Source of the DNA: Ascaphus truei | Lineage: Eukaryota > Chordata > Amphibia > Anura > Ascaphidae | Length of the DNA stretch: 64,000 nt | Direction of reading: 5' to 3' | Assembly: GCA_036426205.1 (NCBI GenBank) | Contig: CM071568.1 | Location: 216,464,761-216,528,760, forward strand | Shown: piece after piece, positions 55,361 through 64,000 of the stretch | Numbering within the stretch: position 1 is the stretch's first letter | Layout: the number at the start of each line of letters is the position of its first letter | Notes under the pieces: model-generated | Database searches by the model: none | Seen by the model: the letters and a program-made list of their open reading frames with translations, nothing else | Told to the model about the DNA's origin: nothing | Translations under genes and position numbers: made by a program

Positions 55361-56992
55361 TTAGAGGAAATGTCCCAGGTCCCAATCTGTATTAAGTCCA
55401 AATGGAACCTGGGTTTTCAAAGTAAATATCCAAAAGGCCTCTCTCTGATCAAGCCTCTTGGTACGATTACCACCTCTCTCATGACACAAAACTGACTCAA
55501 TCCCACAAACTTTGAGTAATCTACTATCTCCCTGTGGGCTGTGGGTACAGTGTAGTGGAACCGGATGATTGAGATCGTTTTTCTTAATGAGCCTCACATG
55601 CTCCATAATGCGTATTTTGAGGCTCCATGTAGTCCGGCCCACGTACTGTTTCCCACACCCACAGGTGAGAAGGTAGATCACAAATGTAGTCTTACAATTG
55701 ATAAAACTGCGTATATTGAAATTTTCCTTAGTACATGTACTCTGAAAGGTTTTGGTTGGGGATAACTGAGCGCAAATTTTACATGAACCACATCTATATG
55801 AGCCTATGGTTATAGGGTTCCTATTGTATGAGTGACCTGAGAACAAACTGGGGGAGAGTGAATTAGATATAGTTTTGGCCTTTTTGAAAACCAGTTTGGG
55901 TTTATGTGGCAGACTATGTCCCAAGACAGGATCAAGGAGCAAAATGCTCCAATGTTTTTCCAGTATTTGTCTAACTTCTTGTGCCTGTCGACTGAACTGA
56001 GTAATAAATAAAGGGCTGTCTAGTTGTGATGTCTTTTTTGGTTTTCTTTTTAACAATTCGCTCCTTTCCATAATTTCAACTTCTCCCCTTGCTTTATTTA
56101 GATCAAGGGGGTCATGACCCGTGGCCAGGAATCTATTATATAAGTCATCTGATTGCCTATGGAAGTCAACATCTTTTGAGCAGTTTCTTTTAAGTCTCAT
56201 AAACTGCCCTTTTGGTATTCCTTTTATGAGTGACCTGGGGTGGCAGCTGTCTGCTCTTAGATAAGTGTTTCTTGAATTTTCCTTTCGAAAAATATCTGTG
56301 TGGATAGTCAAGGAGTGATCAATATATAATAATAAATCTAAATATTTAAGGTGATGGTGATCAAAAAAAAATGTGAACTTTAAACCATACTCATTATTAT
56401 TAAGTGAATCTATAAATAATAACATAGTGTTAGTATCACCTTCCCAAATAAAAAGAAGGTCGTCTATGAAACGACGATAAAAAACAATGTGATCCCTAAA
56501 CGGGTTCCTATCTCCAAACACGTGGAACGACTCCCACCATCCCATGAATAAGTTTGCATAAAATGGGGCAAAGCTGGTACCCATAGCAGTTCCACGTGTT
56601 TGGAGATAGTAAACACCGTCAAACAAAAAATAATTGTGTGTTAATAAAAAGTGAATAGAAACCAAAATAAAACTCCCCTGTGCTGGTGATAAATCTGAAG
56701 TGTCCAAAAAATAACTTGTAGCTGCCATCCCCAGGTCATGTTTAATGATAGTATAAAGTGATGTGACATCTATAGACAACCAGATGAAATTGGTCTTCCA
56801 AGAGAAACCTTCTAACTGATTAATCAAATCAACACTGTCCAAAATATTGGACGGAAGAGCTAATGACAGGAGTTGTAGATAGTGATCCACGTACCGTGAG
56901 AGACCATCTCCCAAAGACCCAATGCTAGAGACTATTGGCCTCCCTGGAGGAGAGACCAACGTCTTATGGATCTTTGGGAGATGGTGAAACAC
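55361..56992 (-). CDS. Penelope-like reverse transcriptase with GIY-YIG endonuclease
   Basis: 543 codons. PLE RT blocks: FHHLPKIHK (2-10), GRPIVSSIGSLGDGLSRYVD (17-36), block A LSIDVTSLY (72-80), block B GTAMGTSFAPFYANLFMGWW (134-153), catalytic FIDD (175-178) within YRRFIDDLLFIW, and LKYLDLLL (215-222). A Cys-rich linker CGSCKIC (401-407) leads to GIY-YIG: VIYLLTCGCGKQYVGRT (438-454), then LKIRIMEHVRLI, then a distal REAFWIF (Glu). This enzyme would nick DNA and prime reverse transcription. The first Met is not the native start: upstream codons (VIIKNADKGGAVVVQHRSDY, 57240-57180) lie in another frame, joined by one frameshift near 57010. The ORF is otherwise intact. Confidence 0.92.
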   Translation of the reverse strand: MFHHLPKIHKTLVSPPGRPIVSSIGSLGDGLSRYVDHYLQLLSLALPSNILDSVDLINQLEGFSWKTNFIWLSIDVTSLYTIIKHDLGMAATSYFLDTSDLSPAQGSFILVSIHFLLTHNYFLFDGVYYLQTRGTAMGTSFAPFYANLFMGWWESFHVFGDRNPFRDHIVFYRRFIDDLLFIWEGDTNTMLLFIDSLNNNEYGLKFTFFFDHHHLKYLDLLLYIDHSLTIHTDIFRKENSRNTYLRADSCHPRSLIKGIPKGQFMRLKRNCSKDVDFHRQSDDLYNRFLATGHDPLDLNKARGEVEIMERSELLKRKPKKTSQLDSPLFITQFSRQAQEVRQILEKHWSILLLDPVLGHSLPHKPKLVFKKAKTISNSLSPSLFSGHSYNRNPITIGSYRCGSCKICAQLSPTKTFQSTCTKENFNIRSFINCKTTFVIYLLTCGCGKQYVGRTTWSLKIRIMEHVRLIKKNDLNHPVPLHCTHSPQGDSRLLKVCGIESVLCHERGGNRTKRLDQREAFWIFTLKTQVPFGLNTDWDLGHFL

Positions 56993-56994
56993 GG

Positions 56995-57250
56995 CCGTGG
57001 TGGGAAATGGATTATATACTGTAAGAACTCAATCTCATTAGTATCTAATACACCCAAAATTTTTCCTTTCTCTAAGTGTTCCTTTAGATCAGACATGAAT
57101 GAACATGTGGGGTCAGCAGGAAGTACAGCATAGGAGAGAGTATCATCAAGTTGGCGTTTAGCTTCCTTGTGGTAGTCGCTCCTATGCTGCACCACTACCG
57201 CCCCACCCTTGTCCGCATTCTTAATGATTACTTGTTTATTTAATTTTAAG
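56995..57250 (-). pseudogene. Penelope-like RT N-terminal part, out of frame with 55361-56992
   Basis: It encodes INKQVIIKNADKGGAVVVQH, then KRQLDDTLSYAVLPADPT. The KxADKGGAVVV block is the conserved N-terminal PLE signature. It runs out of frame near 57010 and is cut at 57250 by the L1 tail. Confidence 0.82.
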
Positions 57251-58110
57251 TCTTTTTTGTTTCAATTTTTTTTTATTGTTTTGGAGAGACATAACAAATA
57301 TATAGTCTTGGAATACATGTGATGTTTTAACAGTGTCACTTGTCCATACAACAAAGGGCATTAACAGTTCGTCATCATTACTGAAATAAAATATTTACTA
57401 TAACACGGTTTTTGAATAAGTGTGGTCTGTCTTCTTATTTCCGGTTGTGTTAGGGAAGCAGCCGCTTCCGTAGGCGTCTCTCATGAGCTTAACAAAGGAA
57501 AGAGAAGAACGTAAAAAAGAAGAAAAAGAAGGGGGGGGGGGGGGAGGGGGTGCAAGGGGGGGGGGGGAGGGCGAGCCCATTTGTCTGGTCTTTCTGTATT
57601 TATTTCTATGGGGTCCCTAGTTTCCTGGCCATATTTCCCAAATTTTGTGAAATTTGTCAGTTTTCTGGCTCAACTGTGCTGTGAGGAGCTCCATCATCTT
57701 TATTTCCCTTAGTCTCCGTAGGACTATCTGCCTAGAAGGCGCATTCACCTTTTCCAGGCAGCCGCAATAACACAGCGGGCAGCCGTCATTACATGAGTTA
57801 TCATCTTACTTTCTGCCGTTCCTAATTCATCTATTGGTTTGGCCAGCACCATGGTCAGCGGTTCCACCTCAACCTCCACCCCTAAGTACTCTCTGATCAA
57901 TGTTTGTATCATGACCCAGAATACCTGAATTTTTGGGCAACTCCACCAAATATGAACCATATCTCCTTTTTGCCCGCATCCCTTCCAGCACAAATCCGGG
58001 GACCCGGGGAAGATCTCACTCAGTTTCTGTTCACTTTGTGGGTCGCTGTACCCCTTTTTTCTCTGATATATGGGACGTTGGTCTGTACTATTTATTTATG
58101 GTGCTGCTGG
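57251..58110 (-). pseudogene. L1-type LINE 3' end
   Basis: The minus strand encodes TNVPYIRE-like sequence, then LSEIFPGSPDLCWKGCGQKG, then DMVHIWWSCPKIQVFW (57995-57910), the CxxxCG...HxxWxC C-terminal motif of L1-clade ORF2. TAARCVIAAAWKR follows, then after a one-base frameshift VNAPSRQIVLRRLREIKMME. The 3' UTR has long G/C and T homopolymers (57530-57570) and ends in AATAAAAAAAAATTGAAAC plus AAAAAAG at 57251. It is joined to, and probably inserted in, the PLE. Confidence 0.82.
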
Positions 58111-59279
58111 CATTAGGTACTAGTCCCCTAACCCTATTAGGGCTTTGTTATGCTATATGCTTACATTGAAGGAATTTATCCTAAACCTCAGTTTATTATG
58201 CCAAACAGGACTTGTTTTTTCTGATGCACTGGCTTTCTACACAACCCTGTCCCAGTAGACTGCTAGATTTAAGAATGATTTGATAATCTAATGAATGTTC
58301 TTTGGAATTGGTGATGGCATGATTACCTCATCAGGTGTATAGTTAAGGAATGAGGTTTAGCGACAAAGATAAACACGTATATAAAGTGCACGTGACCGAA
58401 CAAGGATTATGGTCCAATACAATTGCAGAAAATGTTTCCTGATAAAGGATGGTCGCACGGAGGACTGAAAAAAACAAATGGTATCGTACAGAAGGGGGAG
58501 CAGCTAAATCAGCACGTTATCGAATATGCCATCAGACAGTGGCGTTCTCTTCTTTGGCGTGTGTTTAAGCAGGAGGAGGACATTTTGAGTACACACTTTG
58601 AACTCGAACTTTATAGTAATCTTAGTGTTTCCGGTTAGTTTACAGCAGTTTAACACATTTATGAGATACGAAAGAAAAACGTCAATTTCTCGTTTAATGA
58701 ACATTAACCGACCGCAGTATATCTGGCACTTGTTAACTAAATTCATGTCATTGTTTTCTGTTAACATCAGTTGATTGTCTACAACAGGGGACTTTTCCTG
58801 CTGTGCCCCCCTGTCTGCCCTGCTCCGGATTTGCGCCCCTCCAACCTACCTGCAGCCGCGTCAGATGATGCTCTGCTGTCACGTGACGTCATAGGGGGGC
58901 CATCAGGGAGTGTTCAGGGTTAAGGGGCAATCTATCTTTGTTCCAGTCCCACAATTTGAGTGTGAGAAACGGAAGGGAGGAGCGGCCTCACCTTTTCCCT
59001 CATTGCTTTGGGTTGCCATTGCACTGAATGTATCTTGTATCGGTGTAGGAGCTCCGCCTCCAACTCCACCCATCTCCTCAGTGAAGAATTTGCATGCCGG
59101 TTTACTAGTTGTTTCATCTGTGCTGCTCTATAATATGAATATATACATGGGAGGACAAGACCTCAATTTACTTAGTATAGTTCTGCTTATTCTTGTTTTT
59201 TGAAGTGAAACTTCTTTAGTGGCACCTGTGATGGGATAAAACTGGATGGATGTGGGGCGAAATGTGAAACGGAAGTGAC
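58111..59279. other. Mostly unrecognised
   Basis: 58785-58920 has CCCCCCTG and TCACGTGACGTCATAGGGGGG-like sequence reminiscent of a GC-rich hAT MITE, beginning ACAGGGGACTTTTCCTGCTG, but the second end was not found. Other frames are short. Confidence 0.3.
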
Positions 59280-60010
59280 GTCACGTAATGGACGCCGCTC
59301 CGCTCACATGTCCCTTGTCACAAGTGGCAGTGGCGGCGGCGGCGGCGATAGCCGCCGGCGCCGCTCCTAATCGCCGCCGCACCCCTCCCCCTACCACACA
59401 CCCCACACCCAGTTGCTCACATGCGGCGGCGATAGCCGCCGCTTCTAACTGCCAGTGTTCCGCCGCCCGCTACCATGCCGCGCGCCACGCATGCGCAGAA
59501 GCGGCTGGCAGCGGCGTCGTTCCCCGCCCGCTGCCAACCGCGCGCCACGCATGCGCAGAAGCGGCTGGCAGCAGCGCCGTTCCCCGCCCGCTGCCATGCC
59601 GATGGACAGGAGGGAGGCTGGCACCGGCGCCGGCTCCTAACAGCCTGGGAATGGGGGGGTTTCAGCGCGCCGCCGGGGGGTGGGGAAGGGGGGAGCTTGA
59701 GCGGCCACGCATGCGCAGAAGCGGCTGGCAGCGGCGCTGTTCACCGCCCGCTGCCATGCCGATGGACAGGAGGAGGGAGGCTGGCGCCGGCTCCTAACAG
59801 CATGGGAATGGGGGGGGTTTGAGCGCGCCGCCGGGGGGTGGGGAAGGGGGGAGCTTGAGCGCGCCGGAACCCCCCAGACCCTTACACACTGATTGACCCC
59901 CCCCAGACCCCCACACACACACTGACTGATCCCCTCAGACCCCCTAACACACTGACTGATCCCCCCAGACCCCCCACACACACTGACTGATCCACCCAGA
60001 CCCCACACAC
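59280..60010. repeat. GC-rich tandem-repeat island
   Basis: A CpG-rich unit ACGCATGCGCAGAAGCGGCT plus GGCAGC...CCGCCCGCTGCC occurs at 59487, 59547 and 59706. A G-rich unit (GCGCCGCCGGGGGGTGGGGA) occurs at 59665 and 59824. 59875-60010 is a minisatellite of about 28-bp units (CACACTGACTGATCCCCCCA plus GACCCC). The 169-codon plus frame (59288-59797) and its rivals on both strands are explained by composition and repeats and are not called genes. Confidence 0.8.
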
Positions 60011-60011
60011 A

Positions 60012-60090
60012 CTGATGGATCTTTGGGAGATGGTCTATCTAGGTACGTCGATTATTTCTTACAAACTTTAGTCAAAGAATCCCTCATGGG
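60012..60090 (+). pseudogene. Penelope-like RT fragment
   Basis: The plus strand encodes GSLGDGLSRYVDYFLQTLVK, very close to residues 25-44 of the PLE frame at 55361-56992 (GSLGDGLSRYVDHYLQLL). It starts abruptly after the minisatellite and stops at TGA shortly after. Together with 60640-60760 it suggests a largely deleted PLE in plus orientation. Confidence 0.8.
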
Positions 60091-60284
60091 GTGAACCTTA
60101 TGTCATGTCATTTTTCTGCAACATTAGAACAATAGAGTGAAGTGAGGTGAATTATGTTTCCCTATACATCTTTTATGGTTGCTTAGATATACTTTGGGAC
60201 ACATGAGGAGGTTGCAGATGATCTATTCAGACAGTAATTCATTATGATAGATTGGGGTTGCACTGAGACACGCAGCGTTATGAC

Positions 60285-60535
60285 CTAGGCAGTGTTATAT
60301 TGTGGCCACCCAGCAAGCCACATCCTGTGTTTACGAGAGGCAATAGCACATGGCTAATTTATATTCACTGCACATTCTCACACGCTGGACAGGGTTACGC
60401 TGATAAACACAATGTCATGACGTAGGCAGTGTTTACTGCGGTCACTTAGCAACCCACAGCGTGCGTGCGTGTGTTGATAGTAGAGAACAACACATGGCTA
60501 ATTAATATTCACTGCACCCTCCAACACGCGCGCAT
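60285..60535 (+). repeat. Two-unit tandem repeat of about 130 bp
   Basis: The block GGCAGTGTTATATTGTGGCC, then AGCAAGCCACA, then CACATGGCTAATTTATATTC and CTGCAC recurs, diverged, about 130 bp further on (60425-60530). It probably belongs to the PLE 5' or UTR region. Confidence 0.6.
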
Positions 60536-60639
60536 ACACAGCTGTTAGGTATAGACTAGTTATCGATTTTTCGCGCCAAAACACACAGCGCAATGACGCA
60601 AGGGGGAGGGGTATTACACTATAAGACAGGGGGTAATGG

Positions 60640-60760
60640 AGACGCGAATCAGCTCTATGATTAAGGACCACGCAGGTCCGAAACGCGTCAGAGTGTGTCC
60701 CCCATACCATATGTTTTTTCAATAAAATTTCATTTTTAATCTACACCTTGCTGGTCTCTC
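60640..60760 (+). mobile_element. Penelope-like 3' end with hammerhead-like motif
   Basis: Plus strand: CUCU (60653-60656), core AUGAUUA (60657-60663), one A, stem II GGACC/GGUCC with loop ACGCA (60665-60679), GAA, palindrome ACGCGU (60683-60688), C (60689), and AGAG (60690-60693) pairing with CUCU. A TTCAATAAAATTTC tail and ACCTTGCTGGTCTCTC follow. Stems are perfect; the core deviates from CUGANGA at two positions. Confidence 0.6.
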
Positions 60761-61294
60761 ATCTCTACAAGCTGTGCACCGCTGGAATCTTCGGATCCTT
60801 CCTACTGTTATTTGCAAAAATAGAATGTCAGAATGCTCACTTGTAAACATACCCATTCTCACTGATTTTTTGTTAGTCTCAATCATTTTCGGCATCAGCA
60901 GTCTAATAAGGGACAATTCATTAAAGTGTGAGAATGGACTTTGAATGGTAAATAGCACTACCCTCTGACATTAAAAAGTTCTTGAATGTCAAAAAATTTA
61001 AAAAAAATATATTTGAAAAAAAGATGTCCCATATTTAGGCCTTTCTTAATAAATTAAAAACACACAGTTATTATCTTACATGAAAACATGAATATTACAT
61101 CTTTTGTCAATTAGGGTGTAGCCTGCCTTTCACAGCATATCGACTAGCGGTCTATTTGTAATACCATTTAAATAGATTAGCATGCTTGCATTGACCAAGT
61201 CTAAATACCTTCATATCAACTAAAAAGTATCTTACACACACCAGGATTGTTGCGAAATGTTTTTTTTTTCATATCCGACTAATATTTTTGATTA

Positions 61295-61715
61295 CAGGCA
61301 TATTCCAGCTTAAGGACACTCACTTTAAGTACACTTGCGAGTAACAAAACACAAAACCCCAGCAAGCTCTTTTTGGGAACCCCTGAGCCCCCTCTGTCGT
61401 CTGTTGTATACACTTGCGAGTAACGGCATATTTTCAATAGCACCATACCCCTGTGTCCGTACGCTCGCTTCGCGAGTACGGACACTTATTCTGCCCTTCA
61501 GACCGTCGTAGTAGTGACGCACTGATTCCCCTTGCTCAAAAGGCAAACGCCAGCTCACGCATGCGCCTGTCAGCACGTCCTGTACAGCAATACCGGCTCC
61601 CTAACTGTACTGAAGCATCGATAAGTGGAAAAAAGGTAGTGCTTCACTTTAAGTACATTTTCACTTTACATACATGCTCTGGACCCATTGCGTACGTTAG
61701 TGCGGGGTATGCCTG
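61295..61715. mobile_element. Tigger-type MITE, TA TSD
   Basis: The left end CAGGCATATTCC and right end GGGGTATGCCTG are flanked by TA (61293-61294 and 61716-61717). It has CACTTTAAGTACA motifs in both arms and a duplicated CGAGTAAC. Same family as 63904-64000. Confidence 0.85.
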
Positions 61716-61717
61716 TA

Positions 61718-62356
61718 TATGTCACCAACAATGTAAGCAGCACTTTATAAAATAAGAATTCCGGGAATTAAAATACAATAAGTCTATCAAACATACCAGT
61801 ACACAATAGGAGTTACTTGCCTACTACTGTATATTAACCAGCAAAAATAAATCCTTACATGCTAGACTGGCATTCATGTAGGGTGCTTTTCTTGCAGCCA
61901 GGGGGGTAGCTAAGAAATTAATGCGGTGCTGAATATTGCGGTCAGAGCTAAGTTTCATCACACTAATGACTGCTTTAAGCTAACGCTCATTTACTGTAAA
62001 AATTCTCCAAACAGCTATTTGTTGTTTATTTTTTAATTTAAAAAAAAAAAATTGCAAAAAAATAAACTGCTCTAGTCATGCTTATGCATGTGGAAAAGAA
62101 AAATGATTAAACCGGGATGGTCTGGCAGAATTCTGGCCTCATTTTTTCCATGATTGAACAGTGTTTTTGCAGAACTACTAATAAAGCTGAGCCATATGTA
62201 CGAGCTAAGCATCTCTAGAAGAAACAATTAAATTTTTACATTCAGAGACGTTAGATGCACAGCACAGTATAGAGCATCAGCAGGCAGACTATTCAAATGC
62301 ATAATAACACATACAATTCAACAGTAAGAGCACCACAAAATAAATATACAAGGCAT
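61718..62356. other. No recognised feature
   Basis: AT-rich with poly-A runs near 62040. Confidence 0.4.
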
Positions 62357-63330
62357 GAAGACAAGATGGCCGCTTAGTTAGGGAGCTCTGTGGATGCACA
62401 AGCAAGAATCACCCTATAATGCCCTGAACTGTGAAGCTGGGACCGTGCACTGAACATGGCAAGTGTAGGAGACACCCAGCATGCCACCTAGAGCTAAAAA
62501 AGCCCAAAACCAAGAAATGATGGACTTCTTCAAGCGAAGGAAAAAGTCTGGGCTGACACAAAATGGCGGGTCCTCGCCACAAGCGAGATCAGACTCAGAG
62601 TCTGAACACGGCCTGGAAAGTCAACAAAGATCTTGTTCCAGGCAGAACTGCTAACTGCTAACTGCTCTGGTGGAGTTTAGAGCAGAGTTGGCCTCCATCG
62701 TAGAGAGAACAGATACTCTGGAAAAGGCTCTTGACAAGGTGATCTCGGCCCAAAACAAAGCAATGGAAGCGTGCCAGAAGCTTAAGGCCCACGTGGCAGA
62801 GCTAATAGAGAAACAAGAGGACATTGAAAATCAGGCACGCCGAAATAACATTAAGATCCAGAACCTACCTGAGTCAATGGTGAACCTAGAGGACTTCTTG
62901 CGGACATGGGTCAGTGCACTGCTGTCAGACGTTCCTGTGGAGAAGCAGTATGGCCCTGCATACGAGGCCCGTGGAGAGAGCCCCGCAAGACAATTGTGAG
63001 TTTTCATTATTTTTTTCAGAGTAAGGATGCCCTACTCTTGAAGATCAGAGAGTTGAAGATCCCTGAATTTGAAAACATGTAATAATGAGCTTAGAATATG
63101 TTATGGATGTCCTCCGAGACCATCATGTACCCTACAGGTGGGGGTTCCCATTCACACTCACAGCATTCAACAAGGCCAGGGCGGGTTGACCTGAGGCAGA
63201 CCTGGGAAGGGGGACGATCACTATAGTTAAAGCACCTAAGACTTTTTTCTTATGTTGCTCAGGGAATTAGTCAAGGGTTTACGTAGGACATATACAGCTA
63301 AGGTCAATGAGTAGGGTTGGTAAAGACACA
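62357..63330 (+). mobile_element. L1-type LINE 5' region (5' UTR and ORF1)
   Basis: It starts near a GACAAGATGGCCGC sequence (62360-62373), the YY1-type motif typical of L1 5' ends, followed by a short 5' UTR and ORF1 at 62481. Sequence after ORF1 (63210-63900) is non-coding and may be the inter-ORF region; ORF2 would be beyond the window or lost. A hAT MITE at 63341 and a Tigger MITE at 63904 interrupt it. Confidence 0.65.
62481..63215 (+). pseudogene. L1 ORF1 (RNA-binding protein), broken
   Basis: From ATG 62481: MPPRAKKAQNQEMMDFFKRR, a basic Ser-rich stretch, then a TAA (62652-62654) inside an (AACTGCT)3 heptamer run. The same frame reopens: FRAELASIVERTDTLEKALD, an alpha-helical coiled-coil region, then EDIENQARRNNIKIQNLPES (start of the RRM domain), and a stop at 62997. 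Further RRM/CTD pieces occur in other frames: KDALLLKIRELKIPEFEN (about 63020-63075), and about 63115-63180 DHHVPYRWGFPFTLTAFNKA-like after frameshift. This is the order of L1 ORF1p (Transposase_22): coiled coil, RRM, C-terminal domain. ORF1p coats L1 RNA as trimers. The copy is inactive. Confidence 0.82.
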
Positions 63331-63340
63331 TCCTTTAAGG

Positions 63341-63692
63341 CAGCGGTGCGCAAACTGTGGGGCGCGACCCCCAGGGGGGGGGGGCGACACTGCCGACGGG
63401 GGGCGCGGGGTTTACAGAGGCCCCGCGCGCTTCCCAAAGGCACTTAAATTAAGTGCCGGGGGAGCTGCAGGGCCTCTGTAAACCTAACTTACCGTGGCTC
63501 CGGCGGCTTCCTCCCTGTGTCGCCATGGCAACGCGGCGTCAAAATGATGCTGCGAGGTCATGTGACGTCACGTTGCTATGGCAACGTGACGTCATTACGC
63601 CGGAGCGCGGGTAAGTTGGGGTTGGGAGGGGGGCGCGGGAGTGAGGGGACAGCCGGCAGGGGGGCGCAGGGAAAAAAGTTTGCGCCCCCCTG
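63341..63692. mobile_element. hAT MITE with perfect 8-bp TSD
   Basis: Same 350-bp GC-rich family as 42337-42686 and 52264-52613, very few differences. CTTTAAGG is duplicated at 63333-63340 and 63693-63700. The interior has GTTGCTATGGCAACG and TGACGTCA palindromes. Confidence 0.95.
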
Positions 63693-63903
63693 CTTTAAGG
63701 TATAAGACATATTATAAGTTAATGTAAGCTTTGGGTAAGCTTCTAACAATGTGTTTGTATTAATGGGCAGAAAACAGTGTTTAGCCGGCTACAGATTGAT
63801 ATTTAGATCAAATTGAGGCTCATATGTTATGTGATAAACAAAAATTAAATGTACGGTGTATAAATGTGAATACATAGGTTTATGTGTGTACTGTATATAG
63901 GTA

Positions 63904-64000
63904 CAGGCATACACTGCATTAACATACGCAATGGGTCCGGAGCATGTATGTAAAGTGAAAATGTACTTAAAGTGAAGCACTACCTTTTTACCACTTTACA
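63904..64000. mobile_element. Tigger-type MITE, cut by window end
   Basis: It begins CAGGCATACACTGC after TA (63902-63903) and continues as the complement of the right arm of 61295-61715 (GCAATGGGTCCGGAGCATGT and AAAGTGAAGCACTACC). Confidence 0.85.

Larger units (their letters stand above)
54236..57250 (-). mobile_element. Penelope-like element (PLE), 5' truncated
   Basis: Read on the minus strand: RT with an N-terminal NADKGGAVVV block, a GIY-YIG domain, a stop at 55361, about 1 kb of non-coding 3' sequence, then a hammerhead-like motif (54380-54341) near the 3' end. The N-terminal end abuts an L1 tail at 57251. 55020-55350 is an unusual AT-rich run of degenerate AGCAAGATTTTTT-like units. 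RT plus GIY-YIG is diagnostic of endonuclease-bearing PLEs. Confidence 0.9.

Noticed and set aside
59288..59797. 169-codon Ala/Pro/Arg-rich frame
   Set aside because: It is made of GC-rich tandem repeats, all six frames are open to a similar extent, and no domain is visible.

Overview
The window looks like a repeat-dense, intergenic or intronic stretch of a vertebrate nuclear genome, most likely a frog (Anura). The evidence is the mix of non-LTR retroelements (CR1, L2, an L2/Rex1-like LINE, L1), a Penelope-like element, a DIRS-like fragment, a solo LTR, a CORE-type SINE, many hAT, PIF/Harbinger and Tigger-type MITEs, and long (TA)n and (CA)n microsatellites. No host protein-coding exon, tRNA or rRNA gene could be supported. 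Nearly all credible coding sequence belongs to mobile elements. The species call rests on recognising repeat families and is an inference.

Layout: 1-3050 holds an LTR-like piece and a Tigger-type element (975-2524) invaded by fold-back MITEs. 3057-7880 is an inverted arrangement of a short repeat and Penelope-like ends, enclosing a 5'-truncated LINE (3434-5687) and a CR1 LINE with a long RT reading frame (5901-7596). 7881-12487 is mostly unrecognised. 12525-16610 is a full-length LINE bounded by a perfect 37-bp target-site duplication. It has EN and RT reading frames, one frameshift between them, and a 2A-type motif just before the endonuclease. 16648-32473 is mostly unrecognised sequence with MITEs, a Tx1-like LINE tail (23510-23830), a solo LTR (26248-27110) and a DIRS-like fragment (30953-31800).

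32741-42686 and 42787-52613 are two copies of one 10-kb segment in direct orientation. Each contains CR1 and L2 LINE remains, a SINE, MITEs, a Penelope-derived palindrome, microsatellites and a hAT MITE. The copies differ mainly by small insertions and deletions, so either a recent tandem duplication or a false duplication built from under-polished long reads is possible. Reading frames in this block are unreliable.

52614-64000 contains a Harbinger MITE, a Penelope-like element with RT and GIY-YIG domains (54236-57250, minus strand), an L1 tail next to it, a GC-rich tandem-repeat island (59280-60010), a deleted Penelope-like piece (60015-60760), an L1 ORF1 remnant (62357-63300), a hAT MITE with an 8-bp TSD, and two Tigger-type MITEs.

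The most notable signals are the 2A-bearing LINE, a recurring hammerhead-ribozyme-like fold in Penelope-derived ends, and the 10-kb duplication whose edges coincide with hAT ends.
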